Notes: generated by a model from the letters alone, not told the origin. Positions 1 to 7,927 are shown, numbered from the stretch's first letter. The stretch is 64,000 nucleotides of DNA from Flavobacterium taihuense (GCF_019351435.1 NZ_JAHWYN010000001.1:373894-437893), one strand, 5' to 3'. Program-made: numbers and translations.

Positions 1-740
1 TTTCCTATTTCATCAAGAAATAATGTTCCCTTATTAGCAGCCTCAAAACAACCTATTTTGTCATTTATGGCTCCTGTAAAAGAACCTTTTAAATGGCCAA
101 AAAACTCACTGGCAGCCAATTCTTTTGGTATTGCTCCACAATCGACGGCTATAAAATTGTTGTTTTTCCTGGGGCTGTTTTGATGAATGCTTTTTGCTAT
201 AACCTCTTTTCCAGTTCCGCTTTCGCCAATGATTAGGACAGACATATCGGTTGGGCTTACCAGTTGAATGTATTCTGTCAATTTTTTTGATGCTCCTGAA
301 ATCCCTAAAACAACTTCTCCATCTGATGAATTATGGTTTTTGGCAGTAGTAACAATCGTATTATTTGCAATGCTTGAAACAGGAAATTTTAATGTGTTTG
401 CAATAACAAGTAGAACTTCTTCCGGATTAAATGGTTTTGAAATGTAATCGGCGGCACCATTTTTTATGGCTTTTACTGCTGTATTAACATCAGAATAACC
501 AGTCATCAGGATAACTGGAATTGTTGGATATGCGCTTTTGAATTCAGACATAAGCTGAATTCCATCGTAGTTAGGAAGTCTTAAATCTGTAATTATAAGG
601 TCAAAATTTTGACTTTTAATTTTAGTTTTTGCTTCTTCTGCTGTAAATGCAGTTGTTACAAGGTAAGATTTTTTTACGAGAAAATTCTCCAACATCTTGC
701 AAAAGGAAACATCGTCTTCTATCAACAAAATCTTTGACAT
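1..740 (-). CDS. NtrC-family sigma-54-dependent response regulator (C-terminus beyond window)
   Basis: Transcriptional activator that uses ATP to open sigma-54 promoters after phosphorylation. Residues 1-120 form a receiver domain (acidic pair E8-D10, phosphoacceptor D52 in LIITDLRLP, conserved K near 104). The AAA+ domain follows with Walker A GESGTGKE at about 172-179 and the sigma-54 contact loop at about 219-224, which reads GSFTGA instead of the usual GAFTGA. The reading frame is open to the window edge, so the end of the AAA+ domain and the DNA-binding domain are missing here. The start is the ATG at 740. The partner kinase probably lies beyond the left edge. The sigma-54-like promoter at 1541-1556 makes the neighbouring PepSY-like genes plausible targets (inference). 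Confidence 0.93.
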   Translation of the reverse strand, partial: MSKILLIEDDVSFCKMLENFLVKKSYLVTTAFTAEEAKTKIKSQNFDLIITDLRLPNYDGIQLMSEFKSAYPTIPVILMTGYSDVNTAVKAIKNGAADYISKPFNPEEVLLVIANTLKFPVSSIANNTIVTTAKNHNSSDGEVVLGISGASKKLTEYIQLVSPTDMSVLIIGESGTGKEVIAKSIHQNSPRKNNNFIAVDCGAIPKELAASEFFGHLKGSFTGAINDKIGCFEAANKGTLFLDEIG

Positions 741-805
741 AGGTTTTAACTTTATCGGCTAATGTAAAGTTATTAAAATTAGATATTCATAATAAACATA
801 TAAAA

Positions 806-836
806 AAAGGAGAGAGATTCATTGAATCTTTCTCCC
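806..836 (-). terminator. Rho-independent terminator after the PepSY-like pair
   Basis: GGAGAGAGATTC pairs with GAATCTTTCTCC (one mismatch). Read on the minus strand the hairpin is followed by a run of T. It sits 30 bp past the stop of the gene at 866-1162. Confidence 0.75.
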
Positions 837-865
837 TCTTCAGTCTGAATACTAAGTTCCCCAAC

Positions 866-1162
866 TTATTTTTTTGTCAAGTTCCCAGCTGCATCCGTGT
901 AAACAGTAGACTTCTGGTCACCAACTTTTATTTCTAATTTAAATTCTTTTTTTTCATTGATATATGCTTTTTCAATAACAGCTTCTGGCGTTGCCGTTTT
1001 TAGGGCTAATATCACTGAACTAGGAACTTCTTCCAGCTTGATTTCTGTGTATTTTTCTTCAGCTGTTTGTGTTGAAACTGCCGTTTTTGTAGGGGTTGAA
1101 GTTTGTGCAAAAGATGCGAAACTTCCCAAAATAATTGCTGCGGATAAGATTAACTTTTTCAT
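866..1162 (-). CDS. Small secreted PepSY-like protein, copy 1
   Basis: 98-aa exported protein. Residues 1-19 are a signal peptide (MKKLILSAAIILGSFASFAQ, cleavage after FAQ). A low-complexity Thr/Ser linker follows, then a domain of about 55 residues with the pattern EVPSSVILALKTATPEAVIEKA followed by strands EFKLEIKVG and VYTDAAGNL. That pattern fits the PepSY-like family of periplasmic proteins. It is a tandem paralogue of the gene at 1209-1505, 46 bp upstream, and no separate promoter is evident between them, so they are probably cotranscribed. The exact role is unknown; the family is named by resemblance. Confidence 0.85.
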   Translation of the reverse strand: MKKLILSAAIILGSFASFAQTSTPTKTAVSTQTAEEKYTEIKLEEVPSSVILALKTATPEAVIEKAYINEKKEFKLEIKVGDQKSTVYTDAAGNLTKK

Positions 1163-1208
1163 ACTAATTGTTTTTTAATGATTTAATGTAGTTGTTTGTT
1201 TTGTAAAA

Positions 1209-1505
1209 TTATTTTTTTATCCAGGCTCCAGTTGCATCGGCATATAATGCTCCCACTTTGTCGCCAACTGTCACTTGTAGTTTATATTCTTTTTTCTCAT
1301 TGATAAAAGCTTTGTCAAGGATTGCTGTTGGATATGCTTTTATTAAGGCGCTTTTTACTGCTTCTGGCACTTCTTCCACTTTAATTTCTGTATACGGATC
1401 TTGAACAGTTTGAGTTGTTACTTCTGATTTTGGTGGAGTTGATTGTTGTGCAAATGCTGAGAAACTCCCTAAAATGATTGCGGCTGATAAGATTAATTTT
1501 TTCAT
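1209..1505 (-). CDS. Small secreted PepSY-like protein, copy 2
   Basis: 98-aa exported protein with the same length and architecture as its downstream neighbour: an almost identical signal peptide (MKKLILSAAIILGSFSAFAQ), a Thr/Gln/Pro linker, and the PepSY-like module EVPEAVKSALIKAYPTAILDKA. It is the first gene of the pair. About 36 bp upstream lies a sequence close to the sigma-54 -24/-12 consensus, and an inverted repeat lies about 130 bp further upstream. With an NtrC-type regulator encoded next door, expression under an envelope or nitrogen-type signal is plausible. Function unknown. Confidence 0.85.
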   Translation of the reverse strand: MKKLILSAAIILGSFSAFAQQSTPPKSEVTTQTVQDPYTEIKVEEVPEAVKSALIKAYPTAILDKAFINEKKEYKLQVTVGDKVGALYADATGAWIKK

Positions 1506-1540
1506 GATAATAATTTTTTAAGTTTTATATTTTTACTTAA

Positions 1541-1556
1541 TGAAATTATCATGCCA
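1541..1556 (-). promoter_or_regulatory. Sigma-54 (-24/-12) promoter candidate
   Basis: On the minus strand the site reads TGGCATGATAATTTCA. Against the sigma-54 consensus TGGCACGRNNNTTGCW it differs at two positions (C to T in the -24 box, G to T in the -12 box) with exact spacing. It lies 36-51 bp before the start at 1505. The neighbouring NtrC-family regulator gives it context. Confidence 0.6.
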
Positions 1557-1639
1557 AGCGCTTTAATCTGTCTAAAATTCGCATAGTTGTCTTGTTTTTA
1601 GTATTTTAAGAAAAAAGGTAGAATTTAGCAGCACTCTCT

Positions 1640-1683
1640 AAGTGTGTATTTTTTGGTATATAGTGGGTAATTTTTACACACTT
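1640..1683. promoter_or_regulatory. Inverted repeat, possible upstream activator site
   Basis: AAGTGTGTA (1640-1648) and TACACACTT (1675-1683) form a perfect 9-bp inverted repeat with 26 bp between. Its centre is about 130 bp upstream of the transcription start expected from the sigma-54-like promoter, the usual distance for an NtrC-type enhancer. Function is inferred from position only. Confidence 0.4.
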
Positions 1684-1762
1684 ATTTGGATTTCAAAAAA
1701 AGAACCTACGTGTTGTAAGGTCTTTTTTGATTTTAATTTTAGAAAAATGTTGTTCAACGGTT

Positions 1763-1919
1763 GCGTGAGGGATTCTTCACTATACATTTATTTTCAGAGG
1801 AGTTCAATGAATTTCATTTGAAACTAGCTACCAAAGTAGCGTGGATAGCCCGACAGCAGCTGGGAAAAAGGGTAATGAAGACAAAGTATATTGCCCTTTT
1901 TTCAAGCTGGTGGCACGCC
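1763..1919 (+). repeat. Dispersed intergenic repeat, family A, copy 1
   Basis: Starts GCGTGAGGGAT and ends CACGCC. Over about 110 bp it aligns with the copy at 30290-30448 (shared blocks TTCACTATA, TTTATTTTCA, GGAGTTCA, TTTCATTTGA, AAGTAGC). A 96-codon open frame crosses it but looks fortuitous. It fills most of the gap between the PepSY-like pair and accC. Confidence 0.7.
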
Positions 1920-1965
1920 AAAACACTTTTAAGAGGAAGTGTTTTAGGATGGTTTAAGTGCAAAA

Positions 1966-1995
1966 AAAAATCCCATTCAGGTGAATGGGATTTAA
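1966..1995 (-). terminator. Rho-independent terminator of accC
   Basis: AATCCCATTCA and TGAATGGGATT form a long stem. On the minus strand the hairpin is followed by nine T. It lies 8 bp past the accC stop. Confidence 0.85.
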
Positions 1996-2002
1996 TATTT
2001 AT

Positions 2003-3349
2003 TTATTCTGGGTCATTCATTTTGAAAGTATCCATGAAGGCAGTGGTGTAATCTCCTGCGATATATCTTGGATCATCCATTAATTGTCTGTGGAAAGGAA
2101 TGGTTGTTTTAATGCCTTCGATTACGAATTCGTCTAATGCTCTTCTCATTTTACTGATAGCTTCTTCACGAGTTTGGGCTGTAGTAATCAATTTGGCAAT
2201 CATCGAATCGTAATTTGGTGGAATTGTATAGCCTGAATACACGTGTGTGTCGAGGCGTACTCCATGACCACCTGGCATATGTAGCGTAGTGATTTTTCCT
2301 GGTGAAGGTCTGAAGTCGTTGTAAGGATCTTCAGCATTGATACGACATTCGATAGCGTGCAGTTGAGGAAGGTAGTTTCTTCCGGAAATTGGCACACCTG
2401 CAGCAACTAGAATTTGCTCACGAATTAAGTCGTAATCTACTACTTGTTCCGTAATAGGGTGCTCCACTTGGATACGAGTATTCATTTCCATGAAGTAAAA
2501 GTTTCTGTGTTTGTCCACCAAAAACTCAACAGTTCCAGCACCTTCGTATTTTATATATTCTGCTGCTTTTACAGCTGCTTCTCCCATTTTGGTACGCAAT
2601 TCGTCGGTCATAAATGGAGAAGGAGTTTCCTCAGTCAATTTTTGATGACGACGTTGAACAGAGCAGTCTCTTTCAGAAAGGTGACATGCTTTACCATAAG
2701 AATCACCAACTACTTGAATTTCGATATGGCGTGGTTCTTCAATTAATTTTTCAAGATACATTCCGTCATTTCCAAAAGCTGCCGCCGATTCTTGACGCGC
2801 ACCTTCCCATGCTTTCAGTAAATCTTCTGGAGCCCAAACGGCTCTCATTCCTTTACCTCCACCACCGGCAGTTGCTTTTAGCATTACAGGGTATCCAAAT
2901 TTATTGGCTAATTCTGCTGCTTGTTCAAAAGACTCTAAGATTCCAACTGATCCTGGTACACATGGTACACCAGCTTCGATCATCGTTGCTTTTGCAGAAG
3001 CTTTATCACCCATTCTGTCAATCATTTCTGGAGACGCACCGATGAATTTTATATTGTGTTCTTGACAAATTTTAGAAAATTTTGCGTTTTCAGAAAGGAA
3101 TCCGTAACCAGGATGTATTGCATCTGCATTTGTAATTTCGGCAGCAGCAATAATATTGGACATCTTTAAATAAGACAAGTTACTTGGAGGTGGCCCAATA
3201 CAAACGGCTTCGTCAGCAAATTTTACATGTAAGCTTTCGGCATCTGCAGTAGAATAAACGGCTACTGTTTTGATACCCATTTCTCTACAAGTTCGGATGA
3301 CACGAAGCGCGATTTCTCCTCTATTTGCGATTAGTATTTTTTTAAACAT
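2003..3349 (-). CDS. accC: Acetyl-CoA carboxylase, biotin carboxylase subunit
   Basis: Carboxylates the biotin carried by AccB using ATP and bicarbonate, the first half-reaction of malonyl-CoA synthesis in the cytoplasm. The 448 residues match the family's usual length. The N-terminal fold opens [20 protein letters not shown]. The ATP-grasp region has the glycine-rich loop [14 protein letters not shown] near 158-172, and the catalytic region carries [16 protein letters not shown] near 284-300. It is the last gene of the run fabH-accB-accC and ends in a strong terminator. The 107-bp gap to accB holds short repeats. Confidence 0.97.
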   Translation of the reverse strand: MFKKILIANRGEIALRVIRTCREMGIKTVAVYSTADAESLHVKFADEAVCIGPPPSNLSYLKMSNIIAAAEITNADAIHPGYGFLSENAKFSKICQEHNIKFIGASPEMIDRMGDKASAKATMIEAGVPCVPGSVGILESFEQAAELANKFGYPVMLKATAGGGGKGMRAVWAPEDLLKAWEGARQESAAAFGNDGMYLEKLIEEPRHIEIQVVGDSYGKACHLSERDCSVQRRHQKLTEETPSPFMTDELRTKMGEAAVKAAEYIKYEGAGTVEFLVDKHRNFYFMEMNTRIQVEHPITEQVVDYDLIREQILVAAGVPISGRNYLPQLHAIECRINAEDPYNDFRPSPGKITTLHMPGGHGVRLDTHVYSGYTIPPNYDSMIAKLITTAQTREEAISKMRRALDEFVIEGIKTTIPFHRQLMDDPRYIAGDYTTAFMDTFKMNDPE

Positions 3350-3360
3350 TTTTTTTCAAT

Positions 3361-3455
3361 TAGATAATTAGGCAATTTTGATAATTAGATAATTAGTTTT
3401 TTAGTTTGATTTAAAATCAAACCTGCAATCTAAAATCTGCAATCTAAAATCTAAA
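3361..3455. repeat. Short direct and inverted repeats between accB and accC
   Basis: AATTAGATAATTAG-type words recur at 3359-3393, AATCTAAAATCT-type words recur at 3427-3454, and TTTGATTTAAAATCAAA (3406-3422) is a small palindrome. They are low-complexity spacer repeats; an effect on the stoichiometry of accB and accC is possible but not shown. Confidence 0.5.
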
Positions 3456-3456
3456 A

Positions 3457-3936
3457 TTAAGATGGATCTACTAAGAATAAAGGTTGGTCAAATTCTACTG
3501 GTGACATATCGTCTACCAATATTTTTACAATTTTACCGGATATTTCAGATTCAATTTCGTTGAATAATTTCATGGCTTCAATAACACAAAGAACATCTCC
3601 TTTTGCGATCGATTTACCAACTTCTACAAACATTGGTTTGTCTGGAGCAGGTTTTCTGTAAAAAGTACCAATAATTGGTGATTTTATAGTGACATAATGT
3701 GCGTTTTCTACTACTGGAGCTTCTGGGGCAGCAGCAACAGGAGCTATTTGTTGAGGAGCTGCAGCTTGAGGAAGTGCATTTTGAGAAGGTAGCTGTTGTA
3801 CGTAAGTTGTTTCGGTTACGCTTCCTTCTAAAGTAGTTCTGATGGTGATTTTAACATCATCCATTTCTAATTTTACTTCTGCAACACCTGAATTTGCTAC
3901 AAATTTGATTAGATTTTGAATTTCTTTTAAATCCAT
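3457..3936 (-). CDS. accB: Biotin carboxyl carrier protein of acetyl-CoA carboxylase
   Basis: Carries the carboxyl group between biotin carboxylase and the carboxyltransferase. 159 aa. The N-terminal helix region MDLKEIQNLIKFVANSGV is followed by a Pro/Ala/Gln-rich hinge (about 45-75). The C-terminal biotinyl domain has the site VIEAMKLFNEIES, whose lysine (about K122) is biotinylated. It ends before accC in the same orientation, and fabH lies 22 bp upstream, so the three genes form a likely operon for starting fatty-acid synthesis. Confidence 0.97.
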   Translation of the reverse strand: MDLKEIQNLIKFVANSGVAEVKLEMDDVKITIRTTLEGSVTETTYVQQLPSQNALPQAAAPQQIAPVAAAPEAPVVENAHYVTIKSPIIGTFYRKPAPDKPMFVEVGKSIAKGDVLCVIEAMKLFNEIESEISGKIVKILVDDMSPVEFDQPLFLVDPS

Positions 3937-3958
3937 AATTATTTCTTTTTAGTTTAAT

Positions 3959-4957
3959 TTATTTTTTATCGTAAGCCCAAGTTAAGTAAATAGATCCCCA
4001 AGTAAATCCACCTCCAAAAGCAGCAAAAATGATAGTGTCGCCTTTCTTGAAAAGGTGTTCAAAATCGTACAATACTAAAGGTAAAGTCGCTGAAGTGGTA
4101 TTTCCGTATTTTTCAATATTCATTAATACTTTGTCGTCCTCTAAGTTCATTCTATGAGCTGTAGCGTCGATAATGCGTTTGTTTGCTTGATGTGGTACTA
4201 ACCAATTTACATCGTCATTGGTCAAATTATTTCTTTTTAGAATCAATTCACTGGCATCGGCCATATTAGTAACGGCGTATTTGAAAACAGTTTTACCATC
4301 TTGAATGATATTGTGTTTGTTGTCATTTACGGTTTCTAATGAGGTTGGAAGTAAGGAACCTCCGGCCGGAATTTTCAAGAAATCACGACCAACACCATCA
4401 CTTCTTAAATATTCGTCTTGTAGGCCGTAACCTTCATAATTAGGTTCGAATAAAACGGCTCCAGCACCATCTCCAAAAATAATACAAGTTGCCCTGTCTT
4501 TATAATCTACAATTGAAGACATTTTATCGGCGCCAATAAGTAATACTTTTTTGTATCTTCCAGATTGGATGTAAGCGGCGGCGGTTGACATTCCATAAAG
4601 GAAACTGGAACAAGCAGCTTGTAAGTCGTATGCAAACGCGTTTGTAGCACCTATTTCAGTTGCTACATATACTCCTGTAGAAGCTACTGGCATATCTGCG
4701 GTTGCAGTTGCCATTAAAATTAAATCTATTTCAAGTGGGTCAATATTTGCTTTAGCTATTAAATCTTGTGCAGCTTTTATAGCAAGAAAAGAAGTTCCTT
4801 TATCGGCATCTTTTAGTATTCTTCTTTCTTTAATCCCGGTGCGTGTGGTTATCCATTCGTCATTTGTATCTACCATAGTTTCCAGAACTTTGTTGGAAAG
4901 AACAAAGTCAGGAACATAACCACCAACTGCGGTAATTGCGGCTGTAATTGTACTCAT
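3959..4957 (-). CDS. fabH: 3-oxoacyl-ACP synthase III
   Basis: Condenses an acyl-CoA primer with malonyl-ACP to start fatty-acid chains. 332 aa, normal length. The catalytic Cys lies in LQAACSSFLYG (about C115); the His in VPHQANKRI (about H255) and the Asn in EKYGNTTSA (about N285) complete the triad. In flavobacteria this enzyme usually favours branched primers (family knowledge). It is upstream of accB and accC on the minus strand, 22 bp before accB. A terminator separates it from rpmF. Confidence 0.97.
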   Translation of the reverse strand: MSTITAAITAVGGYVPDFVLSNKVLETMVDTNDEWITTRTGIKERRILKDADKGTSFLAIKAAQDLIAKANIDPLEIDLILMATATADMPVASTGVYVATEIGATNAFAYDLQAACSSFLYGMSTAAAYIQSGRYKKVLLIGADKMSSIVDYKDRATCIIFGDGAGAVLFEPNYEGYGLQDEYLRSDGVGRDFLKIPAGGSLLPTSLETVNDNKHNIIQDGKTVFKYAVTNMADASELILKRNNLTNDDVNWLVPHQANKRIIDATAHRMNLEDDKVLMNIEKYGNTTSATLPLVLYDFEHLFKKGDTIIFAAFGGGFTWGSIYLTWAYDKK

Positions 4958-5082
4958 TATATGCGATTATTTATTGTCAAATGTTGCCATTTGAAAAATT
5001 TTTAAAAGACTTTAAATTTACAATAAAAAAACCAAACAATATGTTTTAGGGTTTCTTATTTGAGGGAAATTATAAACAACAA

Positions 5083-5108
5083 AAAAAACTCTCACGTAGT
5101 GAGAGTTC
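5083..5108 (-). terminator. Terminator of rpmF
   Basis: AACTCTCAC-GTA-GTGAGAGTT hairpin. On the minus strand it is followed by eight T, 23 bp past the rpmF stop. Confidence 0.85.
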
Positions 5109-5130
5109 TAGTATTATTTACAAAAACGTA

Positions 5131-5325
5131 TTAAGCAAGAGCTACAGATTTATCTATAACAACTTGTCCTCTGTAGTACATTTTTCCTTCATGCCAGTAA
5201 GCTCTGTGGTATAAATGTGCTTCTCCAGTAATAGGACATGTAGCGATTTGAGCTACAGTAGCTTTGTAATGTGTTCTTCTTTTGTCTCTTCTAGTTTTTG
5301 AGATTTTTCTCTTTGGATGTGCCAT
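5131..5325 (-). CDS. rpmF: 50S ribosomal protein bL32
   Basis: 64-aa basic ribosomal protein of the large subunit. It opens [20 protein letters not shown], the typical L32 start, followed by [15 protein letters not shown]. Only one cysteine of the zinc-ribbon type remains, so this is probably the zinc-independent form. It lies 9 bp after the DUF177 gene, the usual partner of rpmF in many bacteria. Confidence 0.97.
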   Translation of the reverse strand: MAHPKRKISKTRRDKRRTHYKATVAQIATCPITGEAHLYHRAYWHEGKMYYRGQVVIDKSVALA

Positions 5326-5334
5326 TTTACTATA

Positions 5335-5883
5335 TTATTTATCCGTTAATAGTTGCTTTAATTTGTCCCAACGCGGGTCTATATTCTCTTTTTCTTTTTC
5401 TTCTTTTTCTTTCTTTTGCTCTTTAATTGTCAATTCTTTCAGTTTATTCAAAGCTTCTGTGTTTAAACTGCCATCCTTTATACCAGGATGTACTCTTCTT
5501 AATGGTATGGAAAGTACAATCATCTCATAAATATATTGAGCGATGTCTATTTCAAACTCACCGAAAGGCAATATTAGCAACTCTTCATTGTCATTATTGT
5601 AAGTGTCTCCAAATCGAACAATTAGTTTTATTTTTCCTTTAACAGGTAAATCAAAATCTTCGCTTGTAAGATCGCAAGGTACATTAACAGTTCCTTGGTG
5701 TTTGAAGCTAATCTCCAATAGATTGCTTTGTTTGTCTAAAACTACATTTACTTTGATGTCTGAATTTTGAAATTCATTATAATCAAAGATTTCAAAGAAC
5801 GCATTATTTATTTGATACTCAAATTTATGTTTGCCTAGCTTCAATCCTACGAAAGGAATTACATATTCTTTTGTCTTGCTCAT
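5335..5883 (-). CDS. DUF177 (YceD-like) protein
   Basis: 182-aa cytoplasmic protein of the YceD/DUF177 family, linked to 23S rRNA or large-subunit assembly and nearly always found before rpmF. The start MSKTKEYVIPFVGLKLG at 5883 is chosen over an ATG 12 codons upstream because the -7 promoter element at 5917-5924 overlaps that longer start. The C-terminus is a Lys/Glu-rich coiled segment (KEQKKEKEEKEKENIDPRW) that ends by the conserved DPRWDKLKQL. Probable two-gene operon with rpmF. Confidence 0.88.
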   Translation of the reverse strand: MSKTKEYVIPFVGLKLGKHKFEYQINNAFFEIFDYNEFQNSDIKVNVVLDKQSNLLEISFKHQGTVNVPCDLTSEDFDLPVKGKIKLIVRFGDTYNNDNEELLILPFGEFEIDIAQYIYEMIVLSIPLRRVHPGIKDGSLNTEALNKLKELTIKEQKKEKEEKEKENIDPRWDKLKQLLTDK

Positions 5884-5916
5884 TTCAACAACAATTTGCC
5901 CTAAACTTCGGGAGTG

Positions 5917-5924
5917 CAAAGATA
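5917..5924 (-). promoter_or_regulatory. -7 promoter element for DUF177-rpmF
   Basis: TATCTTTG on the minus strand matches the Bacteroidota consensus TAnnTTTG. Transcription would begin about 30 nt before the start at 5883. Confidence 0.6.
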
Positions 5925-5967
5925 TAAAATAATTACAAATCTAATAATGTTATTCACCTTTTTTTGT

Positions 5968-7014
5968 TTATAACTGTTTTTCTTTTGTTTTTAAAGGCTT
6001 TTGGCTGATTTCACCGTATTCATTTCTTGAATTATAAATGTCAATTGCAAGGTAAACAGCTTCTTTGAAAGAATTATAGTCGGCTTTGTTCTTTCCGGCA
6101 ATGTCATAAGCGGTTCCATGATCTGGGGACGTTCTTATTTTGTTTAATCCTGCAGTGTAGTTTACTCCATTTCCAAAGGAAAGTGTTTTAAAAGGGATTA
6201 ATCCTTGATCGTGATATGTGGCTATAATGGCATCGTATTTTTCATATTGATTACTTCCGAAAAAACCGTCTGCTGCAAAAGGACCAAAAACTAAGGTGCC
6301 TTTTTCGAATAATTTTTTTAAGGCCGGTTTTAATACAGTATCCTCTTCGGTTCCAATAACGCCTCCGTCTCCACAATGCGGGTTAAGGCCAAGAACTGCA
6401 ATTTTAGGTTTATTGATACTGAAATCCTGAATTAAAGTTTGTTTTATAGTTTCAATTTTTTTGAAAATTAGCTCTTCAGTCAAATGTGAAGCCACTTCGT
6501 TTAGGGGGATGTGATCCGTTAATAAGCCTACTCTTAAGTTGTCTTGCACCATTAGCATCAATGCATCGCCTTCTAATTCCTGGTTTAAATAGTCAGTATG
6601 TCCAGGGAATTTAAACGATTCAGATTGAATGTTGTATTTGTTTATTGGCGCAGTTACCAATACGTCTATTTCGCCATCTTTTAGTGCTTTAGTAGCTGCT
6701 ACAAAAGATTTTATAGCATATTCGCCCACTTTTTCATCATTTGTCCCTAGGTTTAAATCAATTCCTTCTTTCCAAAGATTGAATACATTTACTTTGCCCA
6801 CAACAATTTGATCGAGTCTGTCTATACCATGTAAAGCGACTGTGGATTCGAAATTTTTTCTAACGAATGACAGTATTTTTACATTGGCAAAAATAACAGG
6901 GGTACATAGTTCTAACATACGAGTATCCTCGAATGTTTTCAGAACCACTTCGCTTCCAATACCGTTTAAATCTCCTATTGAAATTCCTACGATTATATTT
7001 TCTGCTTTTTTCAT
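5968..7014 (-). CDS. pdxA: 4-hydroxythreonine-4-phosphate dehydrogenase
   Basis: NAD-dependent oxidation of 4-phosphohydroxy-L-threonine in pyridoxal phosphate synthesis (DXP-dependent route). 348 aa, normal length. Family signatures: opening VGISIGDLNGIGSEVVLKT, metal-binding FPGHTDYL, NPHCGDGGVIGTEE and ATYHDQGLIPFK. It diverges from ribE, with overlapping promoter elements in the 61-bp gap, so two cofactor pathways (B6 and B2) share a control region. Confidence 0.96.
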   Translation of the reverse strand: MKKAENIIVGISIGDLNGIGSEVVLKTFEDTRMLELCTPVIFANVKILSFVRKNFESTVALHGIDRLDQIVVGKVNVFNLWKEGIDLNLGTNDEKVGEYAIKSFVAATKALKDGEIDVLVTAPINKYNIQSESFKFPGHTDYLNQELEGDALMLMVQDNLRVGLLTDHIPLNEVASHLTEELIFKKIETIKQTLIQDFSINKPKIAVLGLNPHCGDGGVIGTEEDTVLKPALKKLFEKGTLVFGPFAADGFFGSNQYEKYDAIIATYHDQGLIPFKTLSFGNGVNYTAGLNKIRTSPDHGTAYDIAGKNKADYNSFKEAVYLAIDIYNSRNEYGEISQKPLKTKEKQL

Positions 7015-7037
7015 AATGTCCTCTGGTTATTTATTGC

Positions 7038-7045
7038 TAATTTTG
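7038..7045 (+). promoter_or_regulatory. -7 promoter element for ribE
   Basis: TAATTTTG matches TAnnTTTG and lies 31 bp before the ribE ATG at 7076. Confidence 0.5.
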
Positions 7046-7050
7046 AAGTG

Positions 7051-7058
7051 CAAATTTA
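7051..7058 (-). promoter_or_regulatory. -7 promoter element for pdxA
   Basis: TAAATTTG on the minus strand, 37 bp before the pdxA start. It faces the ribE element 6 bp away, so the two promoters overlap. Confidence 0.5.
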
Positions 7059-7075
7059 GTAAAATAAAACAAGAA

Positions 7076-7660
7076 ATGTTTACAGGAATTATTGAAACAC
7101 TTGGAACTGTCCAAGAGGTTAAAAAAGAGCAAGATAATATTCATATTACGATTAAATCGTCTATTACGGAAGAGTTAAAAATTGATCAGAGTGTTGCCCA
7201 TAACGGAATATGTTTGACGGTTGTTGCTATTGAAGGTAATTATTATACGGTTACAGCCATTGGTGAGACGATTAAAAAAACCAATATTTCGAATTGGAAG
7301 GTTGGAGATAATGTTAATCTGGAAAGAGCAATGAAGTTGGGGGATCGCTTAGATGGACATATTGTTCAGGGGCACGTGGATCAAATAGGAACATGTGTTG
7401 TTGCTGAAGAAACCAATGGAAGTTGGCTTTACACCTTCGAGTATGACGGTTTGTTGCAAAACATAACTATTGAGAAAGGTTCTATAACAGTAAATGGAGT
7501 TAGTTTAACTGTAGTGAATTCGGGAGCATCTAATTTTAGTGTGGCTATTATCCCTTATACTTATGAGCATACTAATTTCAATTCGTTTGTAGTTGGAACC
7601 AAAGTAAATCTAGAGTTTGATGTAATAGGAAAATATGTTTCTAAGCTTTATAATAAGTAG
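7076..7660 (+). CDS. ribE: Riboflavin synthase, alpha chain
   Basis: Dismutates two 6,7-dimethyl-8-ribityllumazine molecules to riboflavin. 194 aa. Two homologous lumazine-binding barrels are visible: MFTGIIETLGTV...SVAHNGICLTVV and DGHIVQGHVDQIG...SITVNGVSLTVV. The start is the ATG of MFTGII; the frame is open further upstream but that part reads antisense to pdxA. It converges with a small membrane-protein gene, and a bidirectional terminator lies between. Confidence 0.96.
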   Translation: MFTGIIETLGTVQEVKKEQDNIHITIKSSITEELKIDQSVAHNGICLTVVAIEGNYYTVTAIGETIKKTNISNWKVGDNVNLERAMKLGDRLDGHIVQGHVDQIGTCVVAEETNGSWLYTFEYDGLLQNITIEKGSITVNGVSLTVVNSGASNFSVAIIPYTYEHTNFNSFVVGTKVNLEFDVIGKYVSKLYNK

Positions 7661-7676
7661 TCGATAAATGTGTACA

Positions 7677-7719
7677 AAACAAAAAAAGACCTATTTCAAA
7701 ATAGGTCTTTTTTTGTTTT
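7677..7719. terminator. Bidirectional terminator after ribE
   Basis: AAAAAGACCTATT and AATAGGTCTTTTT form a long stem with A and T runs on both sides. It also covers the last codons and stop of the minus-strand gene at 7691-7927. Confidence 0.85.
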
Positions 7720-7927
7720 GTGAATGTTTGTATATAATGTAGAATCCAAATAATGTTCCTACGGGGAATAATAGGATTAGGTTTTCGTTGATGGGGTATT
7801 CGGGTGGTCCTCCTGGATTTCCTGGGTTTCCTGGGCCTCCTTGGGCTTGAGCGCATACTACTGGTCCAAAAACGCAAAAAAGCAGTAGGATTATTTTAAA
7901 AACAGATTTATTAGAATTTATCTTCAT
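7691..7927 (-). CDS. Small Gly/Pro-rich membrane protein
   Basis: 78 aa, not recognised by name. A signal peptide (residues 7-29, ending VVCAQAQ) is followed by a collagen-like stretch GGPGNPGNPGGPPEYP and one transmembrane helix (LILLFPVGTLFGFYIIY, about 49-65) with a basic tail. Short proteins of this design are common and mostly unannotated in Flavobacterium. The stop codon lies inside the terminator hairpin shared with ribE, so the 3' end of the mRNA must be almost free of untranslated sequence. Confidence 0.7.
   Translation of the reverse strand: MKINSNKSVFKIILLLFCVFGPVVCAQAQGGPGNPGNPGGPPEYPINENLILLFPVGTLFGFYIIYKHSQNKKRPILK

Noticed and set aside
1761..2051. 96-codon open frame on the plus strand
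   Set aside because: It covers repeat copy A1 and the accC terminator and has no family-like pattern; judged fortuitous.
6842..7075. N-terminal extension of ribE
   Set aside because: The extra codons are antisense to pdxA; the family begins at MFTGII.
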